Assembly: GCF_012516315.1 (NCBI RefSeq)
Contig: NZ_CP051185.1
Span: 6,019,363 to 6,083,362 of the forward strand
DNA length: 64,000 nucleotides
Source of the DNA: Limnospira fusiformis SAG 85.79
GTDB lineage: Bacteria; Cyanobacteriota; Cyanobacteriia; Cyanobacteriales; Microcoleaceae
Reading direction: 5' to 3'
Numbering within the stretch: position 1 is the stretch's first letter; every line of letters starts with the position of its first letter. This document shows, in pieces, positions 55,239-64,000 of this stretch. A program made the position numbers and the translations under genes. Under the pieces are notes generated by a model. It did no database searches. It worked only from the letters and a program-made list of their open reading frames with translations, and had not been told where the DNA came from.

Positions 55239-55994
55239 TTACCACAGGCCTCTAATTGGACCAGGAGCCGGCGCTGGTGCCGGCGCTGGTGCGGGTACAG
55301 GCCGTGGCACTGGTGCAGGTGCAGGCCGTGGCGCGGGTGTTGGTGCGGGCCGTGGTTGTACAACACCAGCACCAGCACCTGGTAAATCAACTCGTTGAGC
55401 AGAACAGCCACCGACAATTCTTGTACCATCGGAGAACTGAGTCCCAAACTGTGAACCCTGTCTAAACAGAGATCCCAATTCGGTACTTACGCTCTGCATT
55501 TTAGCGACTGTTGCCGGAATATTGGCGACATCGACATACATTCCCGGCACAGGATAGTATTTCAGAAACTCCAAGAAAGAGATTTTGCCATCGTTGCTGA
55601 GGGCGTTAATCAGTCCAGCGCGAATAGCTTTGCCATTAGCAACTCGCCGATGGGTGCGTACAGTTGCACCAATTTCATCAGTTAGTTCTTGACCTGTGGG
55701 AGTGTAAATCATACAGGAAAATGGTACTAGGTCAAAGCCAATTTCTAAGCCCATCAATCCCCGCAGGGTGTCTGCCTGAATCCCGGAAGCACCGACAATC
55801 TGGCGAATAGTTTTAGTGGTCACTCCATCTCTGGTAAATGCCTCTAAATCACTGATGTTGATGGGAGCTTGGAAAGGTCCATAGGTGAGAATCACTCGCT
55901 CGGCGGCGATCGCACCAGTTTGAGCAAAAATTACACCAGCGATCGCTCCGAAAAACCATCCCGGACGCAAATTCTTCACACTTGGTAGTTTCAT
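55239..55994 (-). CDS. DUF1400-domain protein with Pro-Ala-rich tail
   Basis: 251 residues from ATG 55994, placed by GAGG six bases upstream. A signal peptide (GWFFGAIAGVIFAQTGAIAA) precedes a DUF1400-like region (ERVILTYGPFQAPINISDLE ... ISFLEFLKYYPVPGMYVDV). In cyanobacteria this domain is the N-terminal part of a predicted alpha/beta hydrolase family, but no hydrolase domain follows here. The last 45 residues are almost only Pro, Ala, Arg and Val in PAPAP-type repeats, encoded by GGTGCTGGCGCC-like tandem DNA. Confidence 0.75.
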   Translation of the reverse strand: MKLPSVKNLRPGWFFGAIAGVIFAQTGAIAAERVILTYGPFQAPINISDLEAFTRDGVTTKTIRQIVGASGIQADTLRGLMGLEIGFDLVPFSCMIYTPTGQELTDEIGATVRTHRRVANGKAIRAGLINALSNDGKISFLEFLKYYPVPGMYVDVANIPATVAKMQSVSTELGSLFRQGSQFGTQFSDGTRIVGGCSAQRVDLPGAGAGVVQPRPAPTPAPRPAPAPVPRPVPAPAPAPAPAPGPIRGLW

Positions 55995-56455
55995 GTAAAA
56001 CCTCACTTAAAAGAATGAAAACTGCCATTTCTCATAACAGATACACTTAACCCCAAAAATTGGGCAATAGTCGGAAGTATCTGAGTATTGCACAATCTTA
56101 AAAAGCAGACGTGGAGGTGTCTCTTAATGCTTTCAACATTAGGTTGAAAGCGGACTATTCTCATGTACAAATCGCCTTTTTTCAGCCAAAATTTACAGGC
56201 GATGCACTTTACGTCTACTACAGAACAGCTATGCTGCTATAGGCCTTGACGGTTCCGAGTGTATCAATAGTTGGGTATAATGTCAAGCATTTGGGTAAGA
56301 ATTTCCCAATAATAAACTAGCAGTCGGCAGGCCTTATGCACCACAATTTCGGATCCGGTTGCGGTTATAGTCAGCTTAAATGTAGTTGCCAAATTTCACA
56401 AGCTCGAAAACATTAATTTTTGCCAATCTGTTCCTAGTTCCCAGGATTTGAGGGG
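55995..56455. other. intergenic region, nothing recognised
   Basis: The 460 bp upstream of the DUF1400 gene and downstream of the PilC-like gene contain no frame above noise, tRNA or clear terminator. Some short inverted pairs (GGCCTTGACGG region near 56240, AGTCGGCAGGCC near 56322) are not convincing. Confidence 0.4.
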
Positions 56456-57400
56456 TTAACTAGGTAGCAAAATGAAGAGTGATTTCATGGCTTCTAGGCT
56501 GAGAATGGCTACTACTCCTCCCGCTGATAGGAGAGTCATGGGAATCAGAATCCTCTGTAGTAGACGCAGCGATCGCATTAGTTCCTGTTCATAGTATTGT
56601 TGAACATTATACAGGGCACCATCCAGATGTCCGGTTTCTTCGCCAGTGCGAATCAAATTGATAGCGATCGCTGGGAGTCGTTCCCGGAGACATTGGCTGA
56701 GAGTTTTTCCGGCAGGAATTTGTCCCAAGGCTACGGTTAAAGTTCCCCTCATCTGCGGACATGGAATGCGATCGCGCACCAATTCGATCGCCATGAGAAT
56801 TGGTAAGCCACATCTAATAGGCAATTCCAACTCAGCCAGATATAGCATGGAACGGGCGGTTTGAATACGACGGATAAAAGGTAGTCTGGGGATAAGTTTG
56901 TAGACCATAAACCCGACAACGCCGGCTATAAACATCCACAACAGCCAATCATTTAGGTTAGCCTCATGGGTGTATAAGATAGTCGCCAGTAGCAACAGAA
57001 GACTGAAAGCAGTAGTCGCAGCAGCTATGGTCACAGAACGATAAAAATTTTGTCGGTGGGTCTGCTGTTTTTCAATTTCAGCCAGTTGTAACAACATTTC
57101 GGGTAGTGCGCCGCTGGTGGCTGCTATATCCAGCAAACTAGCAGTCCACCAGTCAAATATCCGAGGGGCTCGTCTGAAAGCGACAGATAAATCTTCCCCA
57201 CGACCGAGAGATTTAATCACTTTCCCCAGGTAACGACCAAGCCGAGGATTGCTTTTTTTGGCGATTACTATCAAACTTTGATAGACTGTTAAACCAGATT
57301 CCAACAGCACTGCCAGTTTAGTATATAGTTGGGCTTTTTCCTGGGGGGTCATAGGGCATGGGTGCAAGGAATTAGGAACTGAGCCATTAATTTCGGCCAT
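56456..57400 (-). CDS. type II secretion system F / PilC-like membrane protein
   Basis: 314 residues with two T2SSF domains: residues 22-140 (LYTKLAVLLESGLTVYQSLI, then the helix at AATTAFSLLLLLATILY) and 185-314 (LYLAELELPIRCGLPILMAI, LIRTGEETGHLDGALYNVQQ). Three membrane segments are expected. Such proteins form the inner-membrane platform of type IV pili or T2SS. It is isolated from pilB/pilT, so it may be an accessory paralogue. It follows a TPR gene by 20 bp on the same strand, a pairing that hints at shared function. Confidence 0.82.
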   Translation of the reverse strand: MAEINGSVPNSLHPCPMTPQEKAQLYTKLAVLLESGLTVYQSLIVIAKKSNPRLGRYLGKVIKSLGRGEDLSVAFRRAPRIFDWWTASLLDIAATSGALPEMLLQLAEIEKQQTHRQNFYRSVTIAAATTAFSLLLLLATILYTHEANLNDWLLWMFIAGVVGFMVYKLIPRLPFIRRIQTARSMLYLAELELPIRCGLPILMAIELVRDRIPCPQMRGTLTVALGQIPAGKTLSQCLRERLPAIAINLIRTGEETGHLDGALYNVQQYYEQELMRSLRLLQRILIPMTLLSAGGVVAILSLEAMKSLFILLPS

Positions 57401-57419
57401 GGGGGTGGCTCGTTGGGGG

Positions 57420-59180
57420 TTACATATCTACGAGTTTGCGCCTGACTCGTTCTCGGTGAGCGATAATTGGTGATGGTTGGGGTTGTTCGCTGAGTTCTAG
57501 GGCGATCCCATAGGAATTAAAAGCCTCTTGATATAGGGCAATTTGCTCGAAGGCTTGGCCGCGTCTGACCCATGCTTCCCAGTAGTCGGGTTTGATTTTG
57601 ATCAGTCGGTCATAAGCAGCGATCGCATCTTGATAGCGATCGAGTTTTTCCAAGATCGCCCCTTGTTCTAACCAAATTTGGTAATTGTCTGGCCAAATAG
57701 CGATCGCCTCAGAAAAAGCATCCACCGCCTGCACATATTGTCCCAAACGAGCTAAAACCTGTCCCAGTTTCACCCAGGCTTGAAAGTTATCAGGTTTTTG
57801 GCGAACCAATTTCCGATAAGCCATGACTGCTTCTTCATCTCGTTTAAGTAGTTCCAATGCCATACCCCGCTGTAGTCCCACTTGGTCTGCTAGTTCGAGG
57901 GTTAAAACAGTAGTTTGAATTACTTTATCGTAAGCCTTCAGCGCATCCTCATAGCGTCCTAATCTTTCTAAGGTCAATCCCCGCTGGTTCCAAGCCTCGA
58001 GGAAGTTTGGTTGTACTTGCAGGGCATTATCGCAGGCAATTATGGCTTCTGGGTAACGCCGCAACTGAAATAAAGCGACTGCGCGACCTAACCAGGCTTC
58101 GGGAAAGTTAGAATTGAGTTGAGTAGCGCGGTCAAAAGAAGCGATCGCGGATTTATATTCTTTTAAATCCAGTAAAGTTTGACCCCGACCTATCCAAATA
58201 GCTGGGGACTCCGGGTTAATTTCCAAAGCCCGATCTAGGCTAAGTAAAGCAGTTTTCGGCCACCCCGATTTCAGAGCCATACCTTTATAAAACCAGGCTT
58301 CGTAATCGTTGGGTTGCAGTTGGATCACTTGGTCATAACAGGCGATCGCATCATTGTAGCGATGTAATTTTTGTAAGGCAATCCCCCGATTAAAAATAGC
58401 CTTGAAGCTCGCTGGTTGCAGTTCTAAGGCTTTATCGTAGGAAGCGATCGCATCGACATAACGATGCTGACTCATCAGCATTTCCCCACGATGAAACCAG
58501 GCTTCATAGTTAGCCGGTTCCAGTTTGACCGCCCGATCTAATGATGCCACGGCTTCACTATAGCGATCGTCATTCATCAAAGCATTACCCTGGTGATACC
58601 ATAGAGCCGAAATATTTGGTTTAATTTCGATCGCCCGTTTATAGGAAGCGGCCGCCGCCTCAAATTGTAGGGATGCTTCCAAAGCCAAACCCCTCTCATA
58701 CCAGGCTTCAAAGTTATTGGGTTCCATAGTTAAAGCCTTGTCAAAAGAGGCGATCGCTTCTTCATAGCGTTCTAACTTCGATAGAGTCATGCCTCTAAAC
58801 GTCCACGGCCAATAATTTCTCGGACGCAATTTAATAGCCCTATCATAGGCCCCCAGTGCCTGTTTATACTGTTTCAACTTTCGTAATGTATTACCCAAGC
58901 GCAACCAAGCCGCCCACGAATCAGGCTTTAACTTAACCGCGATCTGATAATGTATCAGAGCCTGATCATATCGCTCCCGTTTATATAAACGATTCCCCTG
59001 GTTATACTCCCGAAATGCTTTAAATATATTGAATATCCCCCAGTTCCCGGCTTGATCTTGTTCCGCCCCAACAGAATCACCCTCACCAGCGGATGTCTGA
59101 GATGTTTCAGCAGGGGTAGTTACAGGCGCAGGCTGCTGGTTTAACTGTTCATCTGTGTTCAGCAACGTCTCTTTCCTCAC
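57420..59180 (-). CDS. large TPR-repeat protein
   Basis: 586 residues. After a polar Gln/Thr-rich start (1-50) there are about 15 TPR units from residue 55 to the end (for example GNTLRKLKQYKQALGAYDRA, GLTLERLGRYEDALKAYDKV, GAILEKLDRYQDAIAAYDRL). Trp substitutions in many units (AWYERG, AWFHRG, AWNQRG) are a cyanobacterial style. No membrane segment or catalytic domain. It is presumably a scaffold, possibly for the T2SSF protein encoded 20 bp downstream. Confidence 0.85.
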   Translation of the reverse strand: MRKETLLNTDEQLNQQPAPVTTPAETSQTSAGEGDSVGAEQDQAGNWGIFNIFKAFREYNQGNRLYKRERYDQALIHYQIAVKLKPDSWAAWLRLGNTLRKLKQYKQALGAYDRAIKLRPRNYWPWTFRGMTLSKLERYEEAIASFDKALTMEPNNFEAWYERGLALEASLQFEAAAASYKRAIEIKPNISALWYHQGNALMNDDRYSEAVASLDRAVKLEPANYEAWFHRGEMLMSQHRYVDAIASYDKALELQPASFKAIFNRGIALQKLHRYNDAIACYDQVIQLQPNDYEAWFYKGMALKSGWPKTALLSLDRALEINPESPAIWIGRGQTLLDLKEYKSAIASFDRATQLNSNFPEAWLGRAVALFQLRRYPEAIIACDNALQVQPNFLEAWNQRGLTLERLGRYEDALKAYDKVIQTTVLTLELADQVGLQRGMALELLKRDEEAVMAYRKLVRQKPDNFQAWVKLGQVLARLGQYVQAVDAFSEAIAIWPDNYQIWLEQGAILEKLDRYQDAIAAYDRLIKIKPDYWEAWVRRGQAFEQIALYQEAFNSYGIALELSEQPQPSPIIAHRERVRRKLVDM

Positions 59181-59697
59181 CGTGGCTTGATTTTGACTTT
59201 ACCCACCCCGGTTAGACAGGGCTTTTTTGACTTTCAGATATCTTGCCAGTTTACCAGAATTGATACTCCGGCGGTGAACCAAACATCATCAACCAAGTTT
59301 TCCCAGGTTAGATCGCCATACTTGGGCTTTAATTCACAAAAAAGTTTCCTTGTCAATGCCTAAATCATCAGTAAAAGTTATATTGTTTATAGACTTGATT
59401 TATAGTTGTGATCTAAATCATAGCCAAAATCTGAAAATGTAAGGCAAGATCATTGATGGGAGAACGGAGGATATCCAAAGCCAATGGCAATATTTAACCG
59501 TCAATAACCCACCACTAAATGGGAGTACCGATTCTAGTGGGGGCTTGAAATAGCCCTAGTTGGACTGATCAAGCTAGGAAATGCGATCGCTAACCATTGC
59601 GGATTAGTTGTCAACAAGATTGAAGATCCAGTGTACAGCAAAAAGTATACTAACTGGTGGCGATCGCCATCTGTATTCCTATTCGAGGGATTTAATC
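59181..59697. other. divergent intergenic region, nothing recognised
   Basis: About 515 bp separate the TPR gene from the nitrogenase-C-domain gene. A forward frame from 59608 only extends the downstream gene and begins with TTG. The DNA is AT-rich near 59340-59440 (GTTATATTGTTTATAGACTT) and may carry promoters. No RNA or protein is recognised. Confidence 0.4.
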
Positions 59698-60045
59698 ATG
59701 AATTGGGCAAACCATACTATGCCCCGTCTGCACCTTGCTAGTTGGGTTAAAAATCATTCACACCACCATTTTCACCCATCATTTTCGCCCCTTCAACCTC
59801 TGCGACAGTGGCTGAACCAGATACAAGTCAAAAATCCGAAAACCGCCCGATTGCTATGTAGTTTAATTCCGACTCAATGCCCCTTTGAGCGAGATATTAA
59901 ATTTGGCGATCGCACTATTTTTCACATTCCGCCCTTATGCAAACTCAATCCGGTTTATGAAGAATTAGTCAGTTTACGTTTTCGCGCTTTATGCTATCTG
60001 GCTGATGAATGTGGCGAGGATATCACCGCTTATCTGGGAGGCTAA
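59698..60045 (+). CDS. Mo-dependent nitrogenase C-terminal-domain protein
   Basis: 115 residues from ATG 59698 (MNWANHTMPRLHLASWVKNH). The domain signature is PLRQWLNQIQVKNPKTARLL, CPFERDIKFGDRTIFHIPPL and RFRALCYLADECGED, which matches the family named for the C-terminus of some nitrogenase molybdenum-iron proteins. Free-standing copies occur in many cyanobacteria, including non-fixers, so it is no evidence of nitrogen fixation here. The function is unknown. Confidence 0.8.
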   Translation: MNWANHTMPRLHLASWVKNHSHHHFHPSFSPLQPLRQWLNQIQVKNPKTARLLCSLIPTQCPFERDIKFGDRTIFHIPPLCKLNPVYEELVSLRFRALCYLADECGEDITAYLGG

Positions 60046-60091
60046 AATCAGATGAAATGGTGAACCGCCAGATCAGAGTTTAATGGTTGAC

Positions 60092-60148
60092 GATTAACCC
60101 CCATCCCCCTACAACCCCTAGGTTGGAGGAGATGGGGGATTGTTAATC
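60092..60148 (+). terminator. long interrupted hairpin after the nitrogenase-C-domain gene
   Basis: GATTAACCCCCATC (60092-60105) pairs with GATGGGGG (60131-60138) and GTTAATC (60142-60148), with ATT bulged. The stem is about 15 bp around a 25-base loop and lies 47 bp past the stop. No T-run follows, so efficiency is uncertain. Confidence 0.5.
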
Positions 60149-60323
60149 AAAATTAACCCCCAAAAAGATGGGCAAAAAGCATGGTGTTAATTAACTAAAA
60201 TCAGCCTCAGCTTTCCGAAAACGGCAAATTGGCAGGTTGAGCAAATTATCAAGTGGAAAGGTGAACTACGGAACGCCATAAGCGCGATTGATTGCCAGTG
60301 GTAGTTAACCAATTGTCTCTACT

Positions 60324-60770
60324 TTACTGATCTAATTCCGCATAGTGAGACTCTGATAATTCAGGTTTATCTGCGGTCCTATGGTTAGGGTGTAACCAGA
60401 CAATTTGACGCTGGCGGGGGTCTATTCGGTTGCCATTTTCTTGCATAATATTTTGAGCTTGTTGAGGGTCAAAATAGCGACTAAACTCCTCTTGATGTTG
60501 TTGGACCCTGGCTTCAGTCATATTAACTTCCGCCTCAATTTCTCGCCATTTATCATGGACGATGCGTTGATTAGGCACAATTTGGACCAGTGCTGCTACT
60601 GCGAATGCAGATAATGTGAAATTTGTCAATATTTTCGCCGTAGTTTCTAATGCGATCGCCCTATGATGTCGATGGGCGCGAGGTCGGACTCGAACTTGAG
60701 AACGACGACGCAAGCGGCGGGGAGACTGCTGTGGTTTTTGAGGTGGTGTAGGAGGTTTAATCGCGTACAT
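60324..60770 (-). CDS. small membrane protein with basic N-terminus (slr1601-like)
   Basis: 148 residues. A strongly basic, Arg/His/Pro-rich start (residues 1-40) precedes one membrane helix (ILTNFTLSAFAVAALVQIVP) and a coiled-coil-like charged region (VHDKWREIEAEVNMTEARVQ). The end (IVWLHPN) looks conserved-like. It resembles the cyanobacterial conserved family that includes slr1601, by memory only. The function is unknown. Confidence 0.6.
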   Translation of the reverse strand: MYAIKPPTPPQKPQQSPRRLRRRSQVRVRPRAHRHHRAIALETTAKILTNFTLSAFAVAALVQIVPNQRIVHDKWREIEAEVNMTEARVQQHQEEFSRYFDPQQAQNIMQENGNRIDPRQRQIVWLHPNHRTADKPELSESHYAELDQ

Positions 60771-61013
60771 GATCGTCGTCTCAGTATATTTTTATCATCG
60801 AGTCTGATGCGAAGGCAAGTTGTCAGGCTGGTAGCCCGGTTGATGCGAATGCGCCAACGGTAACCCGCAGCACTATAAATAAAAAGACCCCGACAGTCAA
60901 GCCTAGTGATAGAGACTAATTTACTGCATTATGCAGCAATTGTCTCCATTACGATCGCTTTTCTGTCGAAGTCCGGCTATTGTCCCTAGAGACAAGGAAT
61001 ATAGGGATCGATT

Positions 61014-61109
61014 CTATTTATAAAGTTCGGTGGAAAGACGGAATGCCAAAATACCGGGGATCAATGCAATTACCAAAGCGACAAAAACTTGGGTATCGGT
61101 TAGAGACAT
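61014..61109 (-). CDS. psaM: photosystem I reaction centre subunit XII
   Basis: 31 residues from ATG 61109 ([20 protein letters not shown]), ending [10 protein letters not shown], which is the PsaM sequence pattern throughout. The reading frame is open for another 51 codons upstream, but GGAGTTTCTTT lies just before 61109 and the family is always about 31 residues. PsaM is a single-helix subunit near PsaI/PsaB that stabilises photosystem I trimers. Confidence 0.96.
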
Positions 61110-61301
61110 AATAAAGAAACTCCTTGGATCTGAATTTGATCTTGATTGTTGACTAATTTGAACTAATCTGGGTCGGTTGGGAAGAGTTTGTAACAAGTTT
61201 AAACAAAATGTTACGGTTTTTCGGGAAGCTGGGGACAACCGATCGCGATCGGTACTACCCACAGGCGCTGGCGATCGCCATTGATGTCCCCAACACCGAT
61301 G

Positions 61302-61751
61302 CTATTCTACCAGCCAGGACTTGAGGCTAGGTTCCCAACTTACCAATTCCTCGTCCTTAAACCAGAGAGCGATTTCTTTTTGCGCGGTTTCTGGTGCGTC
61401 TGACCCATGAATTAAGTTGCGACCAACACTAATCCCAAAATCTCCCCGCAGGGTTCCCGGTTCAGCATTCAGGGGGTTAGTAGCGCCGATAATCTTCCTA
61501 GCAGAGGCGATGACACCTTCCCCTTCCCAGACCATTGCTACTAAAGGACCGGAAATGATGAAAGAAACCAGATCATTGAAAAATGGTCTTTCTTTGTGGA
61601 CATCATAATGTTGTTCAGCCAGTTGGCGGCTGGCTTTCATAATTTTTAAACCCACGAGGGTAAAGCCTTTGGCTTCAAAGCGTTTGATAATCTCGCCGAT
61701 GAGTCCCCGTTGAACACCATCAGGCTTAATAGCTAGAAATGTGCGTTCCAA
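61302..61751 (-). CDS. ndk: nucleoside diphosphate kinase
   Basis: 149 residues, the standard length. The catalytic His lies in [15 protein letters not shown] near residue 115; [20 protein letters not shown] is the N-terminal signature, including the nucleotide-binding Lys. The enzyme transfers phosphate from ATP to other nucleoside diphosphates. It is upstream of psaM by 190 bp on the same strand and divergent from modBC. Confidence 0.97.
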   Translation of the reverse strand: MERTFLAIKPDGVQRGLIGEIIKRFEAKGFTLVGLKIMKASRQLAEQHYDVHKERPFFNDLVSFIISGPLVAMVWEGEGVIASARKIIGATNPLNAEPGTLRGDFGISVGRNLIHGSDAPETAQKEIALWFKDEELVSWEPSLKSWLVE

Positions 61752-61881
61752 GCCTAATCTCCTGTTGTTAGCAAATGTCTACAGGAATCAGATTAACTCA
61801 TTTTGAGTCACTGCCATGATTTAATTGGCTGTTCAATTTACTGAAGCTAGGGGGAGGTAATCGTTGGCATAGTTCCTGTCA

Positions 61882-63816
61882 ATGGTGTATAGTGCCATTG
61901 TCCCTGAATCTATAACTCCCCAAATGCGATCGGACTTATCTCCTATTTGGATTTCCTTAAAAATCTCGATACTGGCTACAGCTATAACTTTGATCGGGGG
62001 AGTTTGGGCGGCTTATAAATTGCATAGTTATCAAGGTAAAGGGAAATCCTTAATTGAAAGTATTTTAATTTCTCCGCTGATTTTGCCTCCGACAGTGGTG
62101 GGATTTATTTTGCTGCGAATTTTCGGGGATAGAGGCTTATTAAGCGGGTTGTTAGCTATCCTCAATATCAATATTGTATTTACTTGGTATGCGGGCATTA
62201 TTGCGGCTACTGTTGTGACTTTTCCCCTCATTTATAAAACTTCCTGTGGGGCTTTTGAGCAAATAGATAGCAATTTGTTAGTTTCCGCCCGCATTTTAGG
62301 GGCTTCGGAACTCAAGGTTTTTGTACGAGTAGCGTTTCCTCTGGCTTTTCCTGGTATTATTTCTGGGGCGACTTTAGCTTTTGCTAGGGGACTGGGAGAG
62401 TTTGGGGCAACTATGATGTTGGCTGGCAATATTCCGGGAGTTACTCAAACTATTCCTTTGGCGATTTATTCAGCGGTACAAGCTGGGGAAATTCAGGAAG
62501 CCTGGATGTGGTCAGGGGTGATTTTATCAATTTCTTTGTCAGCAATTACTTTGGCTAATTTAGGGATTAAATGGCAGCGATCGCCTCAAAAATCTCCGGG
62601 GGTTAATCCTCCTCATCTCCAGATTAAACGAGCCACTAATTTTAGCATATATCCGGCAGAAGGCACGGGTTTACAAGTCAATATTTATCAACAACTTCCG
62701 GATTTTGGATTACAGGTAAAATTTTCTGGCTATCGCGAAGAACCCCTAGGGATTTTGGGTGCATCTGGTACGGGCAAAAGTATGATTTTAAGATGTATTG
62801 TCGGGGTGGAAACTCCCAGGAGTGGCACGATAGTTTTAAACGGGAAAGTGCTATTTGATTCTACCCAGCAAATCAATATTCCGAGTAGCGATCGCCGGGT
62901 GGGTTTTTTGGCTCAAAATTACGCCCTATTTCCCCATTTAACTGTAGCGGAAAATATCGCCTTTGGTTTATCAGACCAACTCTCCCAGACTCAAATAAAG
63001 ATGAAGGTTGAGGAACAATTAATCAGGGTGAAACTTCCTGGTATAGGGAACCGTTATCCTCATCAACTCTCAGGGGGACAACAACAGCGAGTCGCCTTAG
63101 CAAGGGCTTTAGTAGTGGAACCAGAAATTTTACTGTTAGATGAACCATTTTCTGCCCTAGATAGCCACATTCGATATCAAATGGAACAGGAACTTATCCA
63201 AATACTAGAAACCTATGCGGGGGTGACATTATTTGTGACCCATAACCGTTCAGAAGCCTATCGTATTTGTCCTCGGTTATTAGTCATTAATCAGGGACGG
63301 GTGGAAGCATTTGGTTCCACCCAAGATATTTTTGATCACCCCCCTACTTTATCAAGCGCGCAACTGACAGGATGCAAAAATTTTTCACGGGTGGTGAGAA
63401 TTTCTGAACGGGTGATAAAAAGCCTTGACTGGGGGTGTAACTTAGAATTATCAAAGCCGCTTCCCCAGGGATTAACTCATGTGGGAATTAGGGCTTATCA
63501 GGTTGGGGAAAACCTAAGTTTATGGTCAGAAACCGACCCACCAGGAGAAAAAAATATCTTTCCTTGCTGGGTAGTTTTTACGATAAAATCCCCGAAACAA
63601 ATTAGCCTTTATATTAAGTTAAATAGTCCCCCAAATCACGCCCAAGATTATCACCTGCAAGCTGATATTTCTAAGGCTAAATGGCAGAAACTTAATAACC
63701 ATGAATTTCCTGGGCAAATTACCCTGGCGGCTGACCAACTTTTGCCACTGGTAACCCCTGATGATTATGATGTCATGTTATCAGGGGATATGCTGAATAA
63801 CAGAGGATTAAGCTGA
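61882..63816 (+). CDS. modBC: fused molybdate ABC transporter, permease plus ATPase
   Basis: 644 residues combining two subunits. Residues 20-230 form the ModB permease with about five helices and the EAA-like loop (VSARILGASELKVFVRVAFP). The ModC ATPase follows: Walker A GASGTGKS near 295, signature LSGGQQQRVALARAL, Walker B ILLLDEPFSALD. The last 150 residues resemble a TOBE-like regulatory region. The fusion is common in cyanobacteria. A ModA binding protein is not in the window. An alternative start at 61924 would be closer to ModB's usual length. The stop is 2 bp from the convergent next gene. Confidence 0.92.
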   Translation: MVYSAIVPESITPQMRSDLSPIWISLKISILATAITLIGGVWAAYKLHSYQGKGKSLIESILISPLILPPTVVGFILLRIFGDRGLLSGLLAILNINIVFTWYAGIIAATVVTFPLIYKTSCGAFEQIDSNLLVSARILGASELKVFVRVAFPLAFPGIISGATLAFARGLGEFGATMMLAGNIPGVTQTIPLAIYSAVQAGEIQEAWMWSGVILSISLSAITLANLGIKWQRSPQKSPGVNPPHLQIKRATNFSIYPAEGTGLQVNIYQQLPDFGLQVKFSGYREEPLGILGASGTGKSMILRCIVGVETPRSGTIVLNGKVLFDSTQQINIPSSDRRVGFLAQNYALFPHLTVAENIAFGLSDQLSQTQIKMKVEEQLIRVKLPGIGNRYPHQLSGGQQQRVALARALVVEPEILLLDEPFSALDSHIRYQMEQELIQILETYAGVTLFVTHNRSEAYRICPRLLVINQGRVEAFGSTQDIFDHPPTLSSAQLTGCKNFSRVVRISERVIKSLDWGCNLELSKPLPQGLTHVGIRAYQVGENLSLWSETDPPGEKNIFPCWVVFTIKSPKQISLYIKLNSPPNHAQDYHLQADISKAKWQKLNNHEFPGQITLAADQLLPLVTPDDYDVMLSGDMLNNRGLS

Positions 63817-63818
63817 TA

Positions 63819-64000
63819 TTAATACCGCATAAATTCGGGACTACCCAAGAAAATTGCACCCTGTAAATTGGGGGGACTTTCGGCTAAAATTTGGCGAGTT
63901 TGGGGAGATAATAAAACTCCTAAAGTTTCTTCTAGCTGCTTGACATCAACTGGGTTTCCTTTATGGAGTAATCCCCCCGCCAAGGGGACGGCTAAACTAC
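63819..64000 (-). CDS. partial gene, C-terminal 60 codons, unrecognised
   Basis: The reverse frame enters at the window edge and ends TAA at 63819, reading SLAVPLAGGLLHKGNPVDVK, then LEETLGVLLSPQTRQIL and GAIFLGSPEFMRY. It is strongly protein-like and open across the whole 182 bp, so it is the 3' end of a gene continuing beyond 64000. I do not recognise the family. It converges on modBC with a 2-bp gap and no room for separate terminators. Confidence 0.7.
   Translation of the reverse strand, partial: SLAVPLAGGLLHKGNPVDVKQLEETLGVLLSPQTRQILAESPPNLQGAIFLGSPEFMRY

Noticed and set aside
59698-60045. Evidence for nitrogen fixation from the nitrogenase C-terminal-domain gene
   Set aside because: The free-standing domain occurs in non-fixing cyanobacteria and no nif genes are in the window.

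Overview
The window is from a filamentous cyanobacterium, most likely Arthrospira/Limnospira or a close relative. The grounds are the very dense HIP1 octamer (GCGATCGC), the small photosystem genes psbY and psaM, two carboxysome shell genes (ccmK type), the cyanobacterium-specific families SipA and DUF4327, and the large load of tandem repeats and transposon relics. The genus is an inference from overall character; no marker gene fixes it.

Region 1 (1-16.3 kb) is accessory DNA. It holds a STAND-type (NACHT plus WD40) conflict locus read on the minus strand: a NACHT NTPase (14471-16270) followed by two tandem WD40 proteins (11829-14087 and 9411-11633), with a relic of a second NACHT gene at 13-273. 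Non-coding arrays of 46- to 52-bp HIP1-bearing units separate these modules. The same stretch contains toxin-antitoxin loci in several states: a vapBC locus interrupted by a TnpB-only element and then truncated, a RelE toxin with a duplicated Phd-like antitoxin, and an MntA/HepT pair whose HepT stops inside its active-site motif at an IS630 element. An acyltransferase, a small membrane protein flanked by 52-bp direct repeats, and a GIY-YIG-like protein complete it.

Region 2 (16.5-31 kb) is mostly housekeeping: a TPR protein, TsaC/Sua5-like protein, a degenerate histidine kinase, UbiA prenyltransferase, a secreted TPR protein, an L,D-transpeptidase, psbY, rbfA, a GH3 hydrolase, DUF4327, thiC with its TPP riboswitch, a small heat-shock protein and a large low-complexity protein. 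Region 3 (31-33.6 kb) is a 12-unit tandem array of 166/172-bp non-coding units, flanked by a frameshifted formylglycine-generating-enzyme-like pseudogene and a Pepco-like protein, which suggests a second, decayed conflict locus.

Region 4 (33.9-52 kb) carries an SLH protein, a C-terminal protease, a PhoB-type regulator, a TSUP transporter with an acetamidase, an MscS-cNMP channel, a RAYT transposase bracketed by two families of REP-like arrays, a metalloprotease with a TerB-like partner, ccmK3-ccmK4, asnS and a geranylgeranyl-reductase-like flavoprotein. Two independently deleted TnpB elements sit directly upstream of host genes. Region 5 (52-64 kb) holds a single-copy relative of the 166-bp unit with a triple 10-bp-phased GTTA motif, a VOC protein, a gamma carbonic anhydrase homologue, a candidate HEARO/omega RNA beside a TnpB relic, sipA, a DUF1400 protein, a T2SS-F/PilC-like protein with a large TPR protein, a nitrogenase-C-terminal-domain protein, psaM, ndk and a fused molybdate transporter modBC.

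The least explained signals are the 166-bp array and its single-copy relative, the modular STAND locus with hypervariable 14-blade WD40 proteins embedded in repeat arrays, and the candidate HEARO RNA without a nuclease gene.
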